64,000 bases of DNA from Syncephalis plumigaleata (GCA_025201365.1 JAIXMF010000020.1:186001-250000), one strand, 5' to 3'. Positions 34,690 through 45,759 are shown, counted from the stretch's first letter. Notes: generated by a model not told the origin, from the letters alone. Numbers and translations are program-made.

Positions 34690-35982
34690 ATGCGAGTAAC
34701 TCCACATTCTGCATTGGCTATTAGCATTTGTGCTCTAGCACTGTTATCCCAAATACCTAGTGTTCATCCGTATGGCGGTGTTTTTGAAAATAATGGCAAG
34801 CTATGCATATGTGCTCTATCCGATGTCTGCTAACTTGTTTATAGGTGATAATATTATCACTACTTATGCCCAGAAATACGTTATGGAACACCTGGAAGAG
34901 CTTGGACTATCAAATATCCGCTGGTCCAATAAGAATAAGAAAACCCTTAGTCTTGCTCGGGTAACATGGGATAAGCAAGTTGCCTTTATGAAATGCGCTA
35001 TAGTATCTGTATCTAACCCAATAAAGAATCCGGAAATAAATATGTTTGAAGTAAACACACGAGAAGCCAATGCATTCAGCGTAAGTATATCGATCTATTA
35101 TTCACGCAATTTTACTCATCATAGAACATAAAATAGGCATTGAAGGAAGCAAAAGACAAATTGATAGCAAAGAAGTTGGCAGATGTCTACGCAACAGGTC
35201 AACGAAATGTTATAGATCCATTGCACCGATTTAGCTTTGATGAAGACAATGGCAATAAATATTTCTGCCATCTTTACAGCTATATCGATGGCGTGCTTCT
35301 AGAAGACTACTTCAAGAAACATACCATCTCTGAGGCATTTAATACTGCTGCCATAATACTACCTGAGGTTATTAAAGGTAAGCATTATTGTTGCTTATAG
35401 CATGATTACTAATTGCTTTGTAGGTGTGATTTACCTTTACAATGCTGGCATTCTTCATGGTGATCTATTTCCGAAAAGTAAGTAAACATTCATATTCATG
35501 AAATACGCTAACAACAAAGTGTAGATATTATGCTACAGCTTGATTCAACTGGTATAATTGGCGTAAAGATTATTGATCTCGATTTAGTAGAAATATTTAA
35601 GAAGGAACAAGGCTGGCAACCTATAAACCCGAATGACCAGGAGAATTTATCGTCTAATCCACATCAGCCACATAGGAGTTGTAATGAGCTTATGCTTATG
35701 GTTAAGAGTTTCTTGCTATTGTTTGTTCCGGATTTTGGCTTCAACAAGGAGTATCCATTTGCTCCTAACTATAGATTGGCCGAACAAACAGCACTAGGAT
35801 ACTTGAGAAAGTTTAGGGAATCTCTTCAGTATACTGAATTAGAATTCGGCAATGTAAAGACAGCCATTCCTGCAATGCTTCGTTTTCTACGAGCAATGTT
35901 CACAATACAATTTGATCCATTTACCTGCACCTCTCCTATGCTCGTATTAAAAGGAGTACCACCGCGCAGGATTCGGACATAA
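34690..35982 (+). CDS. Secreted protein kinase-like protein
   Basis: The start at 34690 gives MRVTPHSALAISICALALLS, a signal peptide ending near SVHPYGG. The body has YAQKYVMEHLEELGLSNIRW, VAFMKCAIVSV, HLYSYIDGVLLEDYF (hinge-like), then GVIYLYNAGILHGDLFPKNI (catalytic-loop-like HGDxxxxN in place of HRDxxxxN) and VKIIDLDLVE (DLD for DFG). A C-terminal helical region with CNELMLMVKSFLLLF follows. This is a divergent kinase-like fold carrying potential catalytic Asp/Asn and metal-binding Asp, but a secretory leader. Its first intron (34796-34844) appears to be a 49-nt GC-AG intron with donor GCAAGC and branch CTAAC. At least four further short introns. Function and substrate unknown. Confidence 0.7.
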
Positions 35983-36899
35983 TCGGAACATTATTAGTGT
36001 ACGGTAAGTATCGAGTAGTAGCTGATTCATTCTACTAAAATGCTAATCTGTCATTGATTCGATTAGCAATCATATAGGCAATGAGAATGTGATGGCACTC
36101 GCACAGCATGACCATACAACTACCGATATCGCTGTATGATCTAATGATTTCATCATTAATAAAACATATTCACTATTTCGATACAATAATATTATAGCTT
36201 TTAAATGTACTGCTGCAATATGATGTGCTCGTCATTAGGAGTATAGCCAGCAATGGATTTGACTACGTGTATACAACTAGATATACAATGACTATACAGA
36301 ATGACTAATGCTAACTGATAATTATGAATGGCGAATAATGAGTGTACTAACGAGCATTGTTAGCATCAATTAATTCCACGGCAATAGATACGCAAATAAC
36401 GAATAAACGAGTAACGCATAGCTCGCTACATACCGTCTTCGAGTACATAGTAATATGGAACGTACATTGCTCGGTTAGTGCTACGTGATTCTACGCAAGG
36501 TGTACTAAAGGTTTATTGTTATTAACGAGTGAGTTTAGAACAGACCTCGAGCGTGTCCTATGAGGCTTGACACTTTCACTTTATCATGACTAACTCCTGT
36601 TCTAGAAGGCAGTTTAGCTTCACGATCTAGCATGCATATATAATACCCGGTCAGGTGGACATCCAGTCGTGTGCCGCTCTGTCTACTATTACCTGATCTA
36701 CGCCGTTTAACGCCACTCTCTACATATCAACAGGCTATGAAGCAACGTGTACCATTCTCGACTACGTGCCTATATGCTCCATATATTGACCGGTGCATCC
36801 TACGTGAACCTATACCGCGTAACTAACTCGCATGGTTACATGTACCTGGCGGTTAATAGTTCCTAATCATTCTTGGTTATTGGTGAATACCACCTGCTT
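35983..36899. other. Gene-free stretch
   Basis: About 900 bp with no supportable exon. AT-rich to 36400, then more mixed sequence with a TATATAATAC word near 36636. Nothing further recognised. Confidence 0.35.
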
Positions 36900-37450
36900 T
36901 ACACGTTCACTCCTCTCTCTCTCTATTGTTTACTCTTTCCTTTCTCTTCTCTCTTTCTTCGCCGTTCACTGCTCGTATTCGTAATGCTCGCTGTACCTGT
37001 TCTTTGTTTCTCTTTTTCCTATTCCTTGTATACGCTTACCTTTGCTTAGCACGCTCGCGTACTTGTACTTTCTCCTCTCTCGCTTGTTTATGTTTTACTC
37101 GCGTTCGCTGTTCACCGCTCCTTGTTGTTGTCGCTGATCTAACGTTAGTTCGTGTCATCATCTACGCGTTCTACTCATCCTGTCTATTGTCATTACCTCT
37201 TTGTAGTTTGCGCTGCTTCTCTACGCACGCTCACTACGATCACGCGTTCATACTCAATTTATTCCACTGTAATCACCTCCCCTTCAGACTGTAGCACTTG
37301 TGCACGACAAGGCTACCGTACTGTTCCTACGGGTGTCTTACAGCTGTCATTGCGTCATGATCCACTCGCGCGTTTATTCCTTTGTACGCTAGCAGTGCTC
37401 ATCTACTACTCTTTTGTATTGCAAGGTAAGCTGCTGTCTGTTTATTAGAT
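36900..37450 (+). repeat. Pyrimidine-rich island 1, related to the 39.4-42.2 kb island
   Basis: The plus strand is dominated by C and T (CTCTCTCTC, TTCTCTTCTCTC, CTCGCG words). Open frames in several registers are a by-product, since stop codons need purines, and their products are low-complexity. The segment at about 37176-37315 matches about 40845-40980: TGCGCTGCTTCTCTACG / TGTGGTGCTTCTCTACG, TTTATTCCACTGT, and TAGCACTTGTGCACGACAAG / TAGCACTTGTACACGATAAG. I read it as a repeated non-coding element rather than a gene. Confidence 0.6.
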
Positions 37451-37574
37451 TTCTACTGTGCACTAGCTACGGGTATTGCTTGCGCGTCTAACGCTATTCT
37501 GTATGCTGTTCTACATATTGTGTAGGCTTCAAGTAAGTTCCGTTTGTTTACTTTTCTATGCTCATTACACTCGT

Positions 37575-39055
37575 ATAAGCCATTTATTAATAAAAAGCAA
37601 TAAAGCTATTAGTACGCCTACTAATTGGCCATTAGTATGGTATTAATAAAGTGTTAATAAATTACTAATAGAGCCCTTAGTAAAATTAACAGGGGTTAGC
37701 AGCTTAAAACTAGCAAAAGTTACTAATGAACCCATTAATAAATGTTAACTAATTTATTAATAAAAGTTAACAGTTAAAAGATTGCCAATTTAAAACTAGT
37801 AAAATATTACTAATGAGCCTATTAGTAAAAGTTAACAAAAAGTTAACAAATTTATTAACATTTATTAACACCTATCCCCCATTATTAACAGCCCTAACCC
37901 TAACCCTATATAGCTATTAATAGAAACGCAGTCACAGTGCTATTTGTATGGCGCTTTACTTTCCCCCATTAACTATCGTTGTTGTGGTCCAATCTCGCTG
38001 TTTATGCACTCATTTGACGTATCTCGCTTTTCCGGACCAGAATATATGCTTGCTTTCTAAATAAATGACAAATAGGGCGAGCAAAATGCCGATAGTTGTC
38101 GTGATTCTTGATTTGGCTGTGCTTTCCACTATCCATGTTTTCCTCCTCCGATATCCATCAGATCGGCATGCGGGTGCTGCCATTCTACTGGGCATCGCAG
38201 AGTGCACAAGTTTACTTATTCGCTGAACCCAGCATTGCTTAGTAGTATGGCGAGTAAAACCGCGGAAATCGCCGTGATTATTGAATTTGTATGGTAGTTT
38301 CCCTATAATACCGTGTTTTTCAATGCTATTGCCATAACGCACTTGAAAGCATGCACAAATAGTGCATTTCGCATGTCCAGACCGCAATAGCGAGCTGATT
38401 GATATGCGAGTTGGCTACAATCGATGCATTTCCAGGCAATAAATCGCAAATAGTCTATTTCTCCCATACAAATCGCGTTATTTGGTCGTCCAGTCCTTTT
38501 CATTTTGCTCAAATGGCGTTATTTCTCAATGGTAGTGGCATATTCTGGTCCGGACGGGCCTTCTGACTTCAATAGACGCAATAACACCTCCAGAAGACCA
38601 GAATTGAGCGAGAAAAATGGATAAACCAGAAAAATGACCTGATTCTCCAAGGGCCCCAATGGGCCATTAACTTTTATTAATAAGTTTGTTAACTTTTATT
38701 AGTAATTTTATTAACTTTTTATTAGTAATTCACTAGCATTTACTAGCCAGACATGGGTCCAGTACCCTCAAGAGCCGCAGAAGAGCTGCAGAAGAGCCCG
38801 CATAGCTATTAACTTTTATTAATAAATTCATTAACTTTTTATTAGTAATTTTGTTAACATTTATTAACCAGAAAAATGACCTGGTCCTCCATGAGTCGCA
38901 ATGGTCCCCCATTGGCGCCCCATTGGCGCTCCATTGGCCTATTAGCTTTTATTAACATGTAGTCATGGCTATACTATTAGCAAGAGACAACAAAGCAATC
39001 TGATGGGTATTAGTAAGCTAACTGACTTTTATCAACACTTATTAATAACAATGGC
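37575..39055. repeat. AT-rich element with inverted arms and a central core
   Basis: Left arm (about 37575-37890) is built of AATAAAAGTTAAC and TTTATTAATAAA words on the plus strand and includes two ~67-bp units beginning TTAAAACTAGCAAAAG (37724) and TTAAAACTAGTAAAAT (37791). Right arm (about 38665-39050) carries the same words in reverse (GTTAACTTTTATTAGTAA, TTAACTTTTATTAATAA). The core (about 37910-38650) is richer in G+C and has minus-strand open frames (38010-38387, 38303-38512) without recognisable products. The motif GAAAAATGACCTG-TCCTCCA recurs inside the right part. It resembles a non-autonomous element or a subtelomere-type repeat; target duplications were not identified. Confidence 0.5.
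37892..37907 (+). repeat. Short telomere-like tract, (CCCTAA)n
   Basis: Sixteen bases read CCCTAACCCTAACCCT, two and two-thirds units of the TTAGGG-type telomere repeat used by many fungi. It sits at the junction between the left arm and core of the AT-rich element, well inside the window. Confidence 0.7.
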
Positions 39056-39430
39056 TCACATTAATGGGTCTATAGGTATAGCCATGGTGATCATGACAAC
39101 ATTCATTATTGTTCCAATTCTGAGACATATGCATGACGATGACCACACACTCTGGCCTTCATGACTATACCTCCTTCTATATCCCTTCAATAATAATACA
39201 ACACATACCAGCATGTTCCTCATTTCAATATGATTGAATGAATGCACTTGTAGTGTTCTCGCTTCATTACCCATGTCATGAAAAATTGGCGAGTGTAATT
39301 GACATGTTCACTATACACATGGCTCCCATGTCGCTACCTCCTCTAGTATGCTTCCTATATTGTTTTCATTAATACCACCATGTTCTCCATTACAATGCTG
39401 TAGCTTTGTTACACGATTTATTATACATTA
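39056..39430. repeat. Dispersed repeat, copy B, and flanking sequence
   Basis: Partner of the 18.5-18.7 kb segment. A weaker echo may follow at about 39330-39400 (ATGCTTCCTATATTG, TTCTCCATTACAATG), hinting at a diverged tandem copy. No coding potential is visible. Confidence 0.5.
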
Positions 39431-42230
39431 TTGCATTCATTCAATGTTGTTATACTCATTTCTTTACTAATCCCGCTCCTTCCTCGCATGTTATATTCAT
39501 TACTCTCATTCTCTCACTCGCTCGCTCTACTCATTCCTTGCATATTCTTGTCACTATACTCACATTCCTCTCGCTCGATCTCATCACTTCCCTCACTCGA
39601 TCTTGTTCTTTATACTTACTATACTCACTCCTCACTCTTCATCTCGTCACTATATCCACTCGTCTTGCTCGATCTACTCGTTCGCGGCGTGCTTTACTCA
39701 CTCCTCTTACTCGTCCTATTCATTACTCGTGTGTTCTACTCAATACACTCACTCCTCTTGCTCGGATCTACTCACTATACTCATTACGCTCACGCATTCG
39801 TCTTACGTTCCTCGCTTATTCTACTTGTTTCTCGCTCGATCTTGTCACTATACTCACTCCTCGCGCGTTCTACTCATTCCACTCACTTCCTCGTCCGTTC
39901 TACTAATTACTCTTACGTTCGTCGCGCGTTCTACTCACTTCTCTCGCACTTTTATTCATTCGTCGTGTGCTATACTCATTTCATTCAATACGCTTTCTAT
40001 TGCATACAAACTAATTAACGTTCAGCATATATTCTTTTATTATACGTGTATGCACTCGTTACTATTAACTAACCACACTACTACAGCAACTATTCTTCTC
40101 GCTCGATCTCGTTTCTCTTGCACAATCTACTCATTACTCGCCCGTTCTCGTCATACTACTCACTTCTTCCGCTTGATCCCGTTCCTTTTGCTTGATCTAC
40201 ACGTTTCCCGCTCAACCTACTCGTTCGTTGCGCGCTTTACTCTCCTTTCTCTCGTGTTCTACTTGCTTCCCTTATACGATCTACTCACTATGCTCGTTTC
40301 TCGTGCGCTTCACTCATTCCTCTCGCTCGATCTTGTCCTTTTACTCACTTCTTTCGCTTAAGCTCACTCCTCTTGCACGATCTAGTTCGTTGCGCGCTTT
40401 ATTTATTCCTCTTATTCATTATACTTGTTTCCTGCTCGATCTCCTCGCTCACTCGTTATTCGCATATTTATTACCGTGACGCTTGTAGGAGGTGGATATG
40501 TTCACTAGTGCACTTGTGAACGCACTCGCTTTGTTTACGCGTTACTTCTTTATTCCTCTCACTATTTGATCTGCCAATCATCATTCCTGCTTCCTTTGAT
40601 TCTTTTGCTTACTCTTCCACCTCTACCCGTCTTTATCCGTTAGCCACTCTCCATCTGCTCCTTGCTACGCTAACACTACACGTCTCTTACCTGAATACAC
40701 TCCCATACCTGTACTCCTCTTCTCATTACTCGTTTGTTGTTCTCGGTCACCTTCACTATTCATATATTCCTATTCTCGTTGTTGTTATTGCTGCTGCTCT
40801 ATCAATAAGTCAACGCCACGCCATACGTTTACGCGTTCTATTCGTTTTCTCTATTGTCTTTACTTCTTTGCAGCTTGTGGTGCTTCTCTACGGACAGCCA
40901 CTGCAATTACACGTTATACGCACTTTATTCCACTGTGTTTGTCCTCCACTCTATAGCACTTGTACACGATAAGGCTACACTGCTTATTTGTATTCTATGC
41001 TGGTGCTTGTACCTGTGCACGATACTCCTGCTACTTGTTGACCCTATCCCTTGTTTATCAAACTACGATACTGCACTCTTATCAGATCCGTACCAGTTAC
41101 CCGTATTCTATCACTGTATGCTCCTATGGAATACTCACACTGTTTGCTTACCAGTTTGTATTCGTATCGTCATCAGTCTGTATTGACTACTAAGAGTAGC
41201 TTTATATGCATACAAGCAGGTTAGTCGACCAGGAATATACTGCTATAGCTTCTCCCGGCAGTATACCACTTGCTAAAGCATATTGTTTGGTTAATATTGC
41301 TCACAGCAAACACTGCTTCTCAATAGTTTGTTGACAGCACTGCTTGTTGCTTGTACTGATAGCTTGTTCGTTTACTCGTCTACTACTCTATTCATACACT
41401 CGTATCTCTATTGTTTATTTGTATTCTACACGGTAAGTGGTGTATACGCGGTATTCACTCTATTCACTAGCTGCTGCTACTGCTGCTCTTTCTTGTCGTT
41501 TCAACTCTGTTTATTTGTTTATTTGTTTATATTCTGTAAGCATATGTGCTCATTCGCTTCATTCACTCCTACTACTATCCATACTACTTGTTCCTCTGCT
41601 TCTATTCTCATTCAGCCAATAAACACCATATCAACTTCATACATATCGCTGTATTCTCTACACTCTATTGAACATACTTTGCTTTCAACCAATACAACTA
41701 GCTACTACTGCTGCTGCTGCTATTGCATGTTCACCATTTTAGCCAATCTATCTTATACTAATCACATGCGTCATACCTCTTTCTCTCTGTATTGACTACA
41801 ATCTATTGCTTTCATTTCCACTCATGTATGTATATCACTATGCACTGAACACTCTTTCGTTGCTTGCTATTACCTATTCCTTGTCTTACTTTTATATCAT
41901 TTGCTTGTTGTCCACACGTACCTTGTTATGTGTAGTGTTTGTTTTTAACAAGCTCGTTTCCCTCCTTGCTCTGCCGTGCTTGCTGTTGTTTGTCCACTTT
42001 ACTCTACGTGCCTTACTCCCTTCTATCCAATATCGTCGTATTGTCTATCACAGCTTGTCAGCTATCTTTGTATGTCCTGAATACCGCTGTTTGTTCTGTC
42101 ATCTTGACCGTGTCTCACTAGCAGCTATACTACCGTCGGTTGTGTTTACTCTTCTGCTTTCCTCTTTATTATCGTATTCACTCTATTGCCGTAGCTGCTT
42201 CTTGCTCTGTCTCTCCTATTAGTGTGAATA
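39431..42230 (+). repeat. Pyrimidine-rich island 2, degenerate tandem repeats
   Basis: At about 39480-40480 the plus strand is an irregular series of words such as CTCGCTCGATCT, CACTATACTCACTCCTC, TCGCGCGTTCTACTCA and CTTGCTCGATCTAC, with no fixed period. All three plus frames stay open for hundreds of bases because purine-starting stops are rare, and the translations are Leu/Ser/Thr/Arg low-complexity. From 40500 to 42230 the bias continues less repetitively and includes the segment shared with 37.2-37.3 kb. I treat the open frames as artefacts of composition. Confidence 0.6.
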
Positions 42231-42820
42231 TATTATGCTTTATGCTTACTCTACTGTACGACTATGCTGCTATACCTAGTCAATAATAATAATAATAATA
42301 GGCCAGAGTAGTATGGCTGTATTCAACAGTAGTTTCTTATTCGTATGCTTGCTTGTTAACCAGTGTTTATTCAGTATCAATGATCAAGTACCATGCTCAT
42401 AATAATGACTTCATAGCACGCTACCGGTAGTTGTAGCAGCATGCTATTGTTGTCTATCACTTACCATTCTTCAATGGTCATTAACACGCACGCACACATT
42501 GATTATCTACATGACAGTAAACGCACTAATCCATTTCATAATACTAGCAGTCGATGTGTCAATCTATACGCGTACACATTATCATCGATACATTGACAAT
42601 AGCAGGTGTACGCGCCATTAGTGATGGAGTATTATGAAATGATGATGATGTGTAGATTCAGACAGTTGACAGAGCATGCAGTTACACGACATGACAAACA
42701 CTCATCACTAATTGTTATGATGATTAAACAGATGGATAGCATTCCTTACATTTCCACTTTAATCAACACTCATATGCATCGTGTGCATCTAAAAGGGATT
42801 AGATGATAGTGACTATCTTG
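42231..42820. other. Gene-free stretch
   Basis: About 590 bp with an AAT triplet run at about 42283-42300 and no supportable exon or RNA gene. Confidence 0.35.
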
Positions 42821-42824
42821 ACAC

Positions 42825-44330
42825 TCACCTGATGCATGTCTAATTCAACAGGAATAGCTCATTTGTTGTACATTCATGTGAGGAGAGGAATGGATACGTA
42901 ATACATTGTAAACAAAGACGACAATACAATCATACGGTAGTTGACGTGAACAGCCCCTGTCGATATTACTTCATGCATTCGGATTGCATTCGACAATTGA
43001 CAGAAACAAGCTTGACATGTATTCCTCCATCTAATTGGTACTCATCTACTCGGTGCGCTACTACACCAATACTACTTGTCATTTGGTATTTGTCTGTCCA
43101 TTGTATCCGTCAATGATCACTCGCATATTGACTACGTACGAATAAGCATACTATTCCACTCACTACTACTACTATTACTACTACTCATTCCATAATACAC
43201 TAGTCATGTATACAATAATCAATACAATTATTGCAATAATATCATCGTATCATCAATCAATACAAAGTAGTCGATATATCTGGATGTACGATACAAACAA
43301 GCAATACCAGTTGATGCAAGTGTACGCGTCATCATTCACCGAATATATCGATAGCTATCAATGATAATGGTGATACGATATATTCTGTCCATTTGATTGA
43401 TGTCTATACAATTGCACTGATAGGAACAGGTATTTGTAACCTATCAGGGTGTTCGGTATCACGAATAAACATACGAACAGTCAAGCCTCTTTTCATATGC
43501 ACAGTCCCATATGCATGACTTCCCGTCTGGAGATGATCGATTGACAGTTCAACGCCGGGCATTCACCAATAACAATGACATTGGTATGTGAATCCAACGG
43601 CTATTTGTTGTATGTTAATGTCGAGAGAGGAATACTACATGGATGTTGCTGATTGGTTCTCAACAGGAATAATGATATCATCATGTAAGAGCGGACATAA
43701 CGAATCAACTTGACATTGCTTAACACTGAGCATTCAAACTACATTGTCTGTTGACAAATACAAGTTAGTGTTTGCATTCACCAATAGCAATAGCACTGGT
43801 ATGCGAATACGGCAGACGTATGTTGTACGTCCATGTGAAGAGAAATACTACGCGAGTGCTACTAGTTGATTCTTGTACAACTAATAATGCAGCCATATGC
43901 CAAAGACTAGTACTGTTCACCTGCTACTTTGCTTTCCTGTATATCTTGAATGTACTGGTAGTTGATAGAGACATGCCGACGCGTACTCCCCTATCTAATT
44001 GGTGCTGGCTTGCTCGGTGTACTACCGATAAGTAGCAGATTAAAGGCTTGGCTATGTCGCTATCAGTCATCGACAAAAGTAAACCAATTGAAGTAGACGT
44101 GATTCACTAGCGAATGCCGCATCTACTGGTCAATATCCACATGGATGGCATGGTAAACGTGCAGTCTGATGGATGTTCCATCATTGCGAGTACAATCCAT
44201 GTACAGAGGAGAGTATCGTATGGAGATAGTCTGACTGTGGTCTATGGCCATCGTATTATGTTCACTAGGAATATCCGCCATTATTATCTCGGCTATAAAT
44301 CGAGCACTTTTTGACACACTCGATTTGCCA
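42825..44330 (+). repeat. Degenerate repeats of a few hundred bp upstream of the micro-exon gene
   Basis: Related words recur in order. TTGTTGTACATTCATGTGAG (42855) resembles TTGTTGTATGTTAATGTCGA (43604) and TGTTGTACGTCCATGTGAAG (43820). CATTCACCAATAACAATGAC (43560) resembles CATTCACCAATAGCAATAGC (43774). CCTCCATCTAATTGGTACTC (43026) resembles CCCCTATCTAATTGGTGCTG (43988), each followed by GCTCGGTG or ACTCGGTG and CTAC. At least three diverged copies are present. They have no clear coding potential. Confidence 0.55.
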
Positions 44331-44498
44331 TCTTCATACTCGCTCTTCTACTCTATTCTGCTCTAGCTACTACTACTACAACTATCACTACTCGTATATA
44401 CCACTGCCTTATACTCTCGTTCTATTCTACTCTCACTACTTTCTACTCTCGTTCTAGTCAGCTTATCTGTCTATCCATTCCACTAGGCCAACATCAAC

Positions 44499-45759
44499 AT
44501 GAAGTTATCTGCCATTATCGTTATTGCTGTCGCCGTTGTCGCTCTCACCAGTCTGGTCGCCGTTGAAGCCAAGCCCGCATTGGCCCGTCGTGGTATGTCA
44601 CAGGAACAACAAGAACAATAATGATAGTAATGGATACTAGCTGACTCATTAATGATTGCTCAATAGCTGGCAAGTCTACCATTTGACCACAATGTCCCAT
44701 GTATTAACCATGCTGTAACACTATTTATACATTTATTCCGTCAATAGTTGGTATGTTGTCAATGTAATAATGATCCCATTCAATGTGCTGACTGTAATAT
44801 AATCATGCTCAATCCTCCTATGTGTATGTGCCTATTCCGATAGTCGAACGTAGGTTTGCCGATAAATAAATAAACCACTTGACATGCTACTAATCATACT
44901 GCCCTATCGACACGGTACATGGATCAATAGGCCGTAAGTAGTTGTCATGCCATGCTGATCATACCATTCAATGAGCTAACCATCCAAATGGAATTATTCC
45001 ACAAATAGGTGGTACGTATGACTACTATGGTCATGTCGATTGATGTACTAATCGTAGTCTATTGTTTCATTGTCCATTGATGATTATCGATAGCTCGTAA
45101 GTTCATGTGTACCAAGTGGTTGTTTTGACATGCTAATCGCATTGCTATGTTTATTCTATCTATCAATTGTTAGCAAATCCTCGTAAGCTGGTTTATTGAC
45201 CATAACAAGTACTATGCTAACTGTAATGTAAATCAAAATAATATGTGGCTACCATTTCAAGAGGATGTAAGTTGCCATTCTGACAGCAATGAATGAGGTA
45301 CTGACTACGATATGGCACACGATCTATGCATGTTTTGTATGATAGGACGTAAGTTGCCATTCTGACAGCAATGAATGAGGTACTGACTACGATATGGCAC
45401 ACGATTTACGTATGTTCCTGTATGATAGGAGGTAAGTTATCATCCTGATTGCAATGAATGAGGTACTGACTACGATATGGCACACGATTTGCGTATGCTT
45501 TTGTATGCTAGACTGTAAGTTACCATCCTGATTGCAATGAATGAGGTACTGACTACGATATGGCACACGATTTGCGTATGTTTTTGTATGATAGGGCGTA
45601 AGTAATCATTCTGATTACAATGAATGGGGTACTAACTACGATATGGCAAATGATCCATCTACGTTATTGTATGATAGGAGGTAAGTAATTATTCCAGTCG
45701 TCATCTACGATATGCTGATCACAATACAATACATGTTAATTGAATGATAGGAAGAATAA
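44499..45759 (+). CDS. Micro-exon gene encoding a small secreted peptide
   Basis: Exon 1 (44499-44592) encodes MKLSAIIVIAVAVVALTSLV then AVEAKPALARR, a clear signal peptide, and ends in phase 1. Micro-exons follow between AG and GT (or GC): CTG 44667, TTG 44747, TCGAAC 44844, GCC 44931, GTG 45009, CTC 45094, CAAATCCTC 45174, AGGAT 45262, GAC 45346, GAG 45429, ACT 45512, GGC 45595, GAG 45678 and GAAGAATAAGCA 45751. The last exon starts at 45825. Introns are 62-94 nt, with GTAAGT-like donors and usually a CTAAC/CTGAC-like branch followed by no AG before the acceptor. Joined, the downstream part reads AVVERRAPNPQDDETGEEE, then TAA at 45757 (about 50 residues in total). If the 5-nt exon is skipped, an alternative frame runs to TAG at 45850, ending KQDKDIIK. 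The exon-2 donor would be GC (GCAAGT). No known family recognised. Confidence 0.75.
45262..45680 (+). repeat. Tandem array of intron + single-triplet exon units, 82-83 bp period
   Basis: Units begin at 45267, 45349, 45432, 45515 and 45598. Each is an intron from GTAAGT to GATAG/GCTAG followed by a 3-nt exon. The first 57 bases of units 1 and 2 are identical, and all units share GAGGTACTGACTACGATATG (TACTAAC in the last) as the branch region. The triplets are GAC, GAG, ACT, GGC and GAG. The array is a recent amplification of a complete intron-exon module. Confidence 0.9.

Noticed and set aside
38010-38512. Minus-strand frames in the core of the AT-rich element as a possible transposase
   Set aside because: No transposase or other motif; frames are short and overlap in two registers.
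39406-40480. Long overlapping plus-strand frames (166, 195, 252 and 95 residues)
   Set aside because: All lie in C/T-rich degenerate repeats where stop codons are rare by composition; translations are Leu/Ser/Arg/Thr low-complexity and all registers are open at once.
40854-42222. Hydrophobic Cys/Leu-rich frames resembling small membrane proteins
   Set aside because: Same pyrimidine-rich bias; hydrophobicity follows from T-rich codons, and no family or splice structure supports them.
45217-45402. 61-residue minus-strand frame with a repeated internal sequence
   Set aside because: It is the antisense shadow of the tandem intron units of the micro-exon gene.
45262-45680. CRISPR-like array because of regular ~83 bp repeats
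   Set aside because: The repeats are near-continuous introns with splice signals and only 3-nt variable parts, not short repeats with long unique spacers; the genome is eukaryotic.
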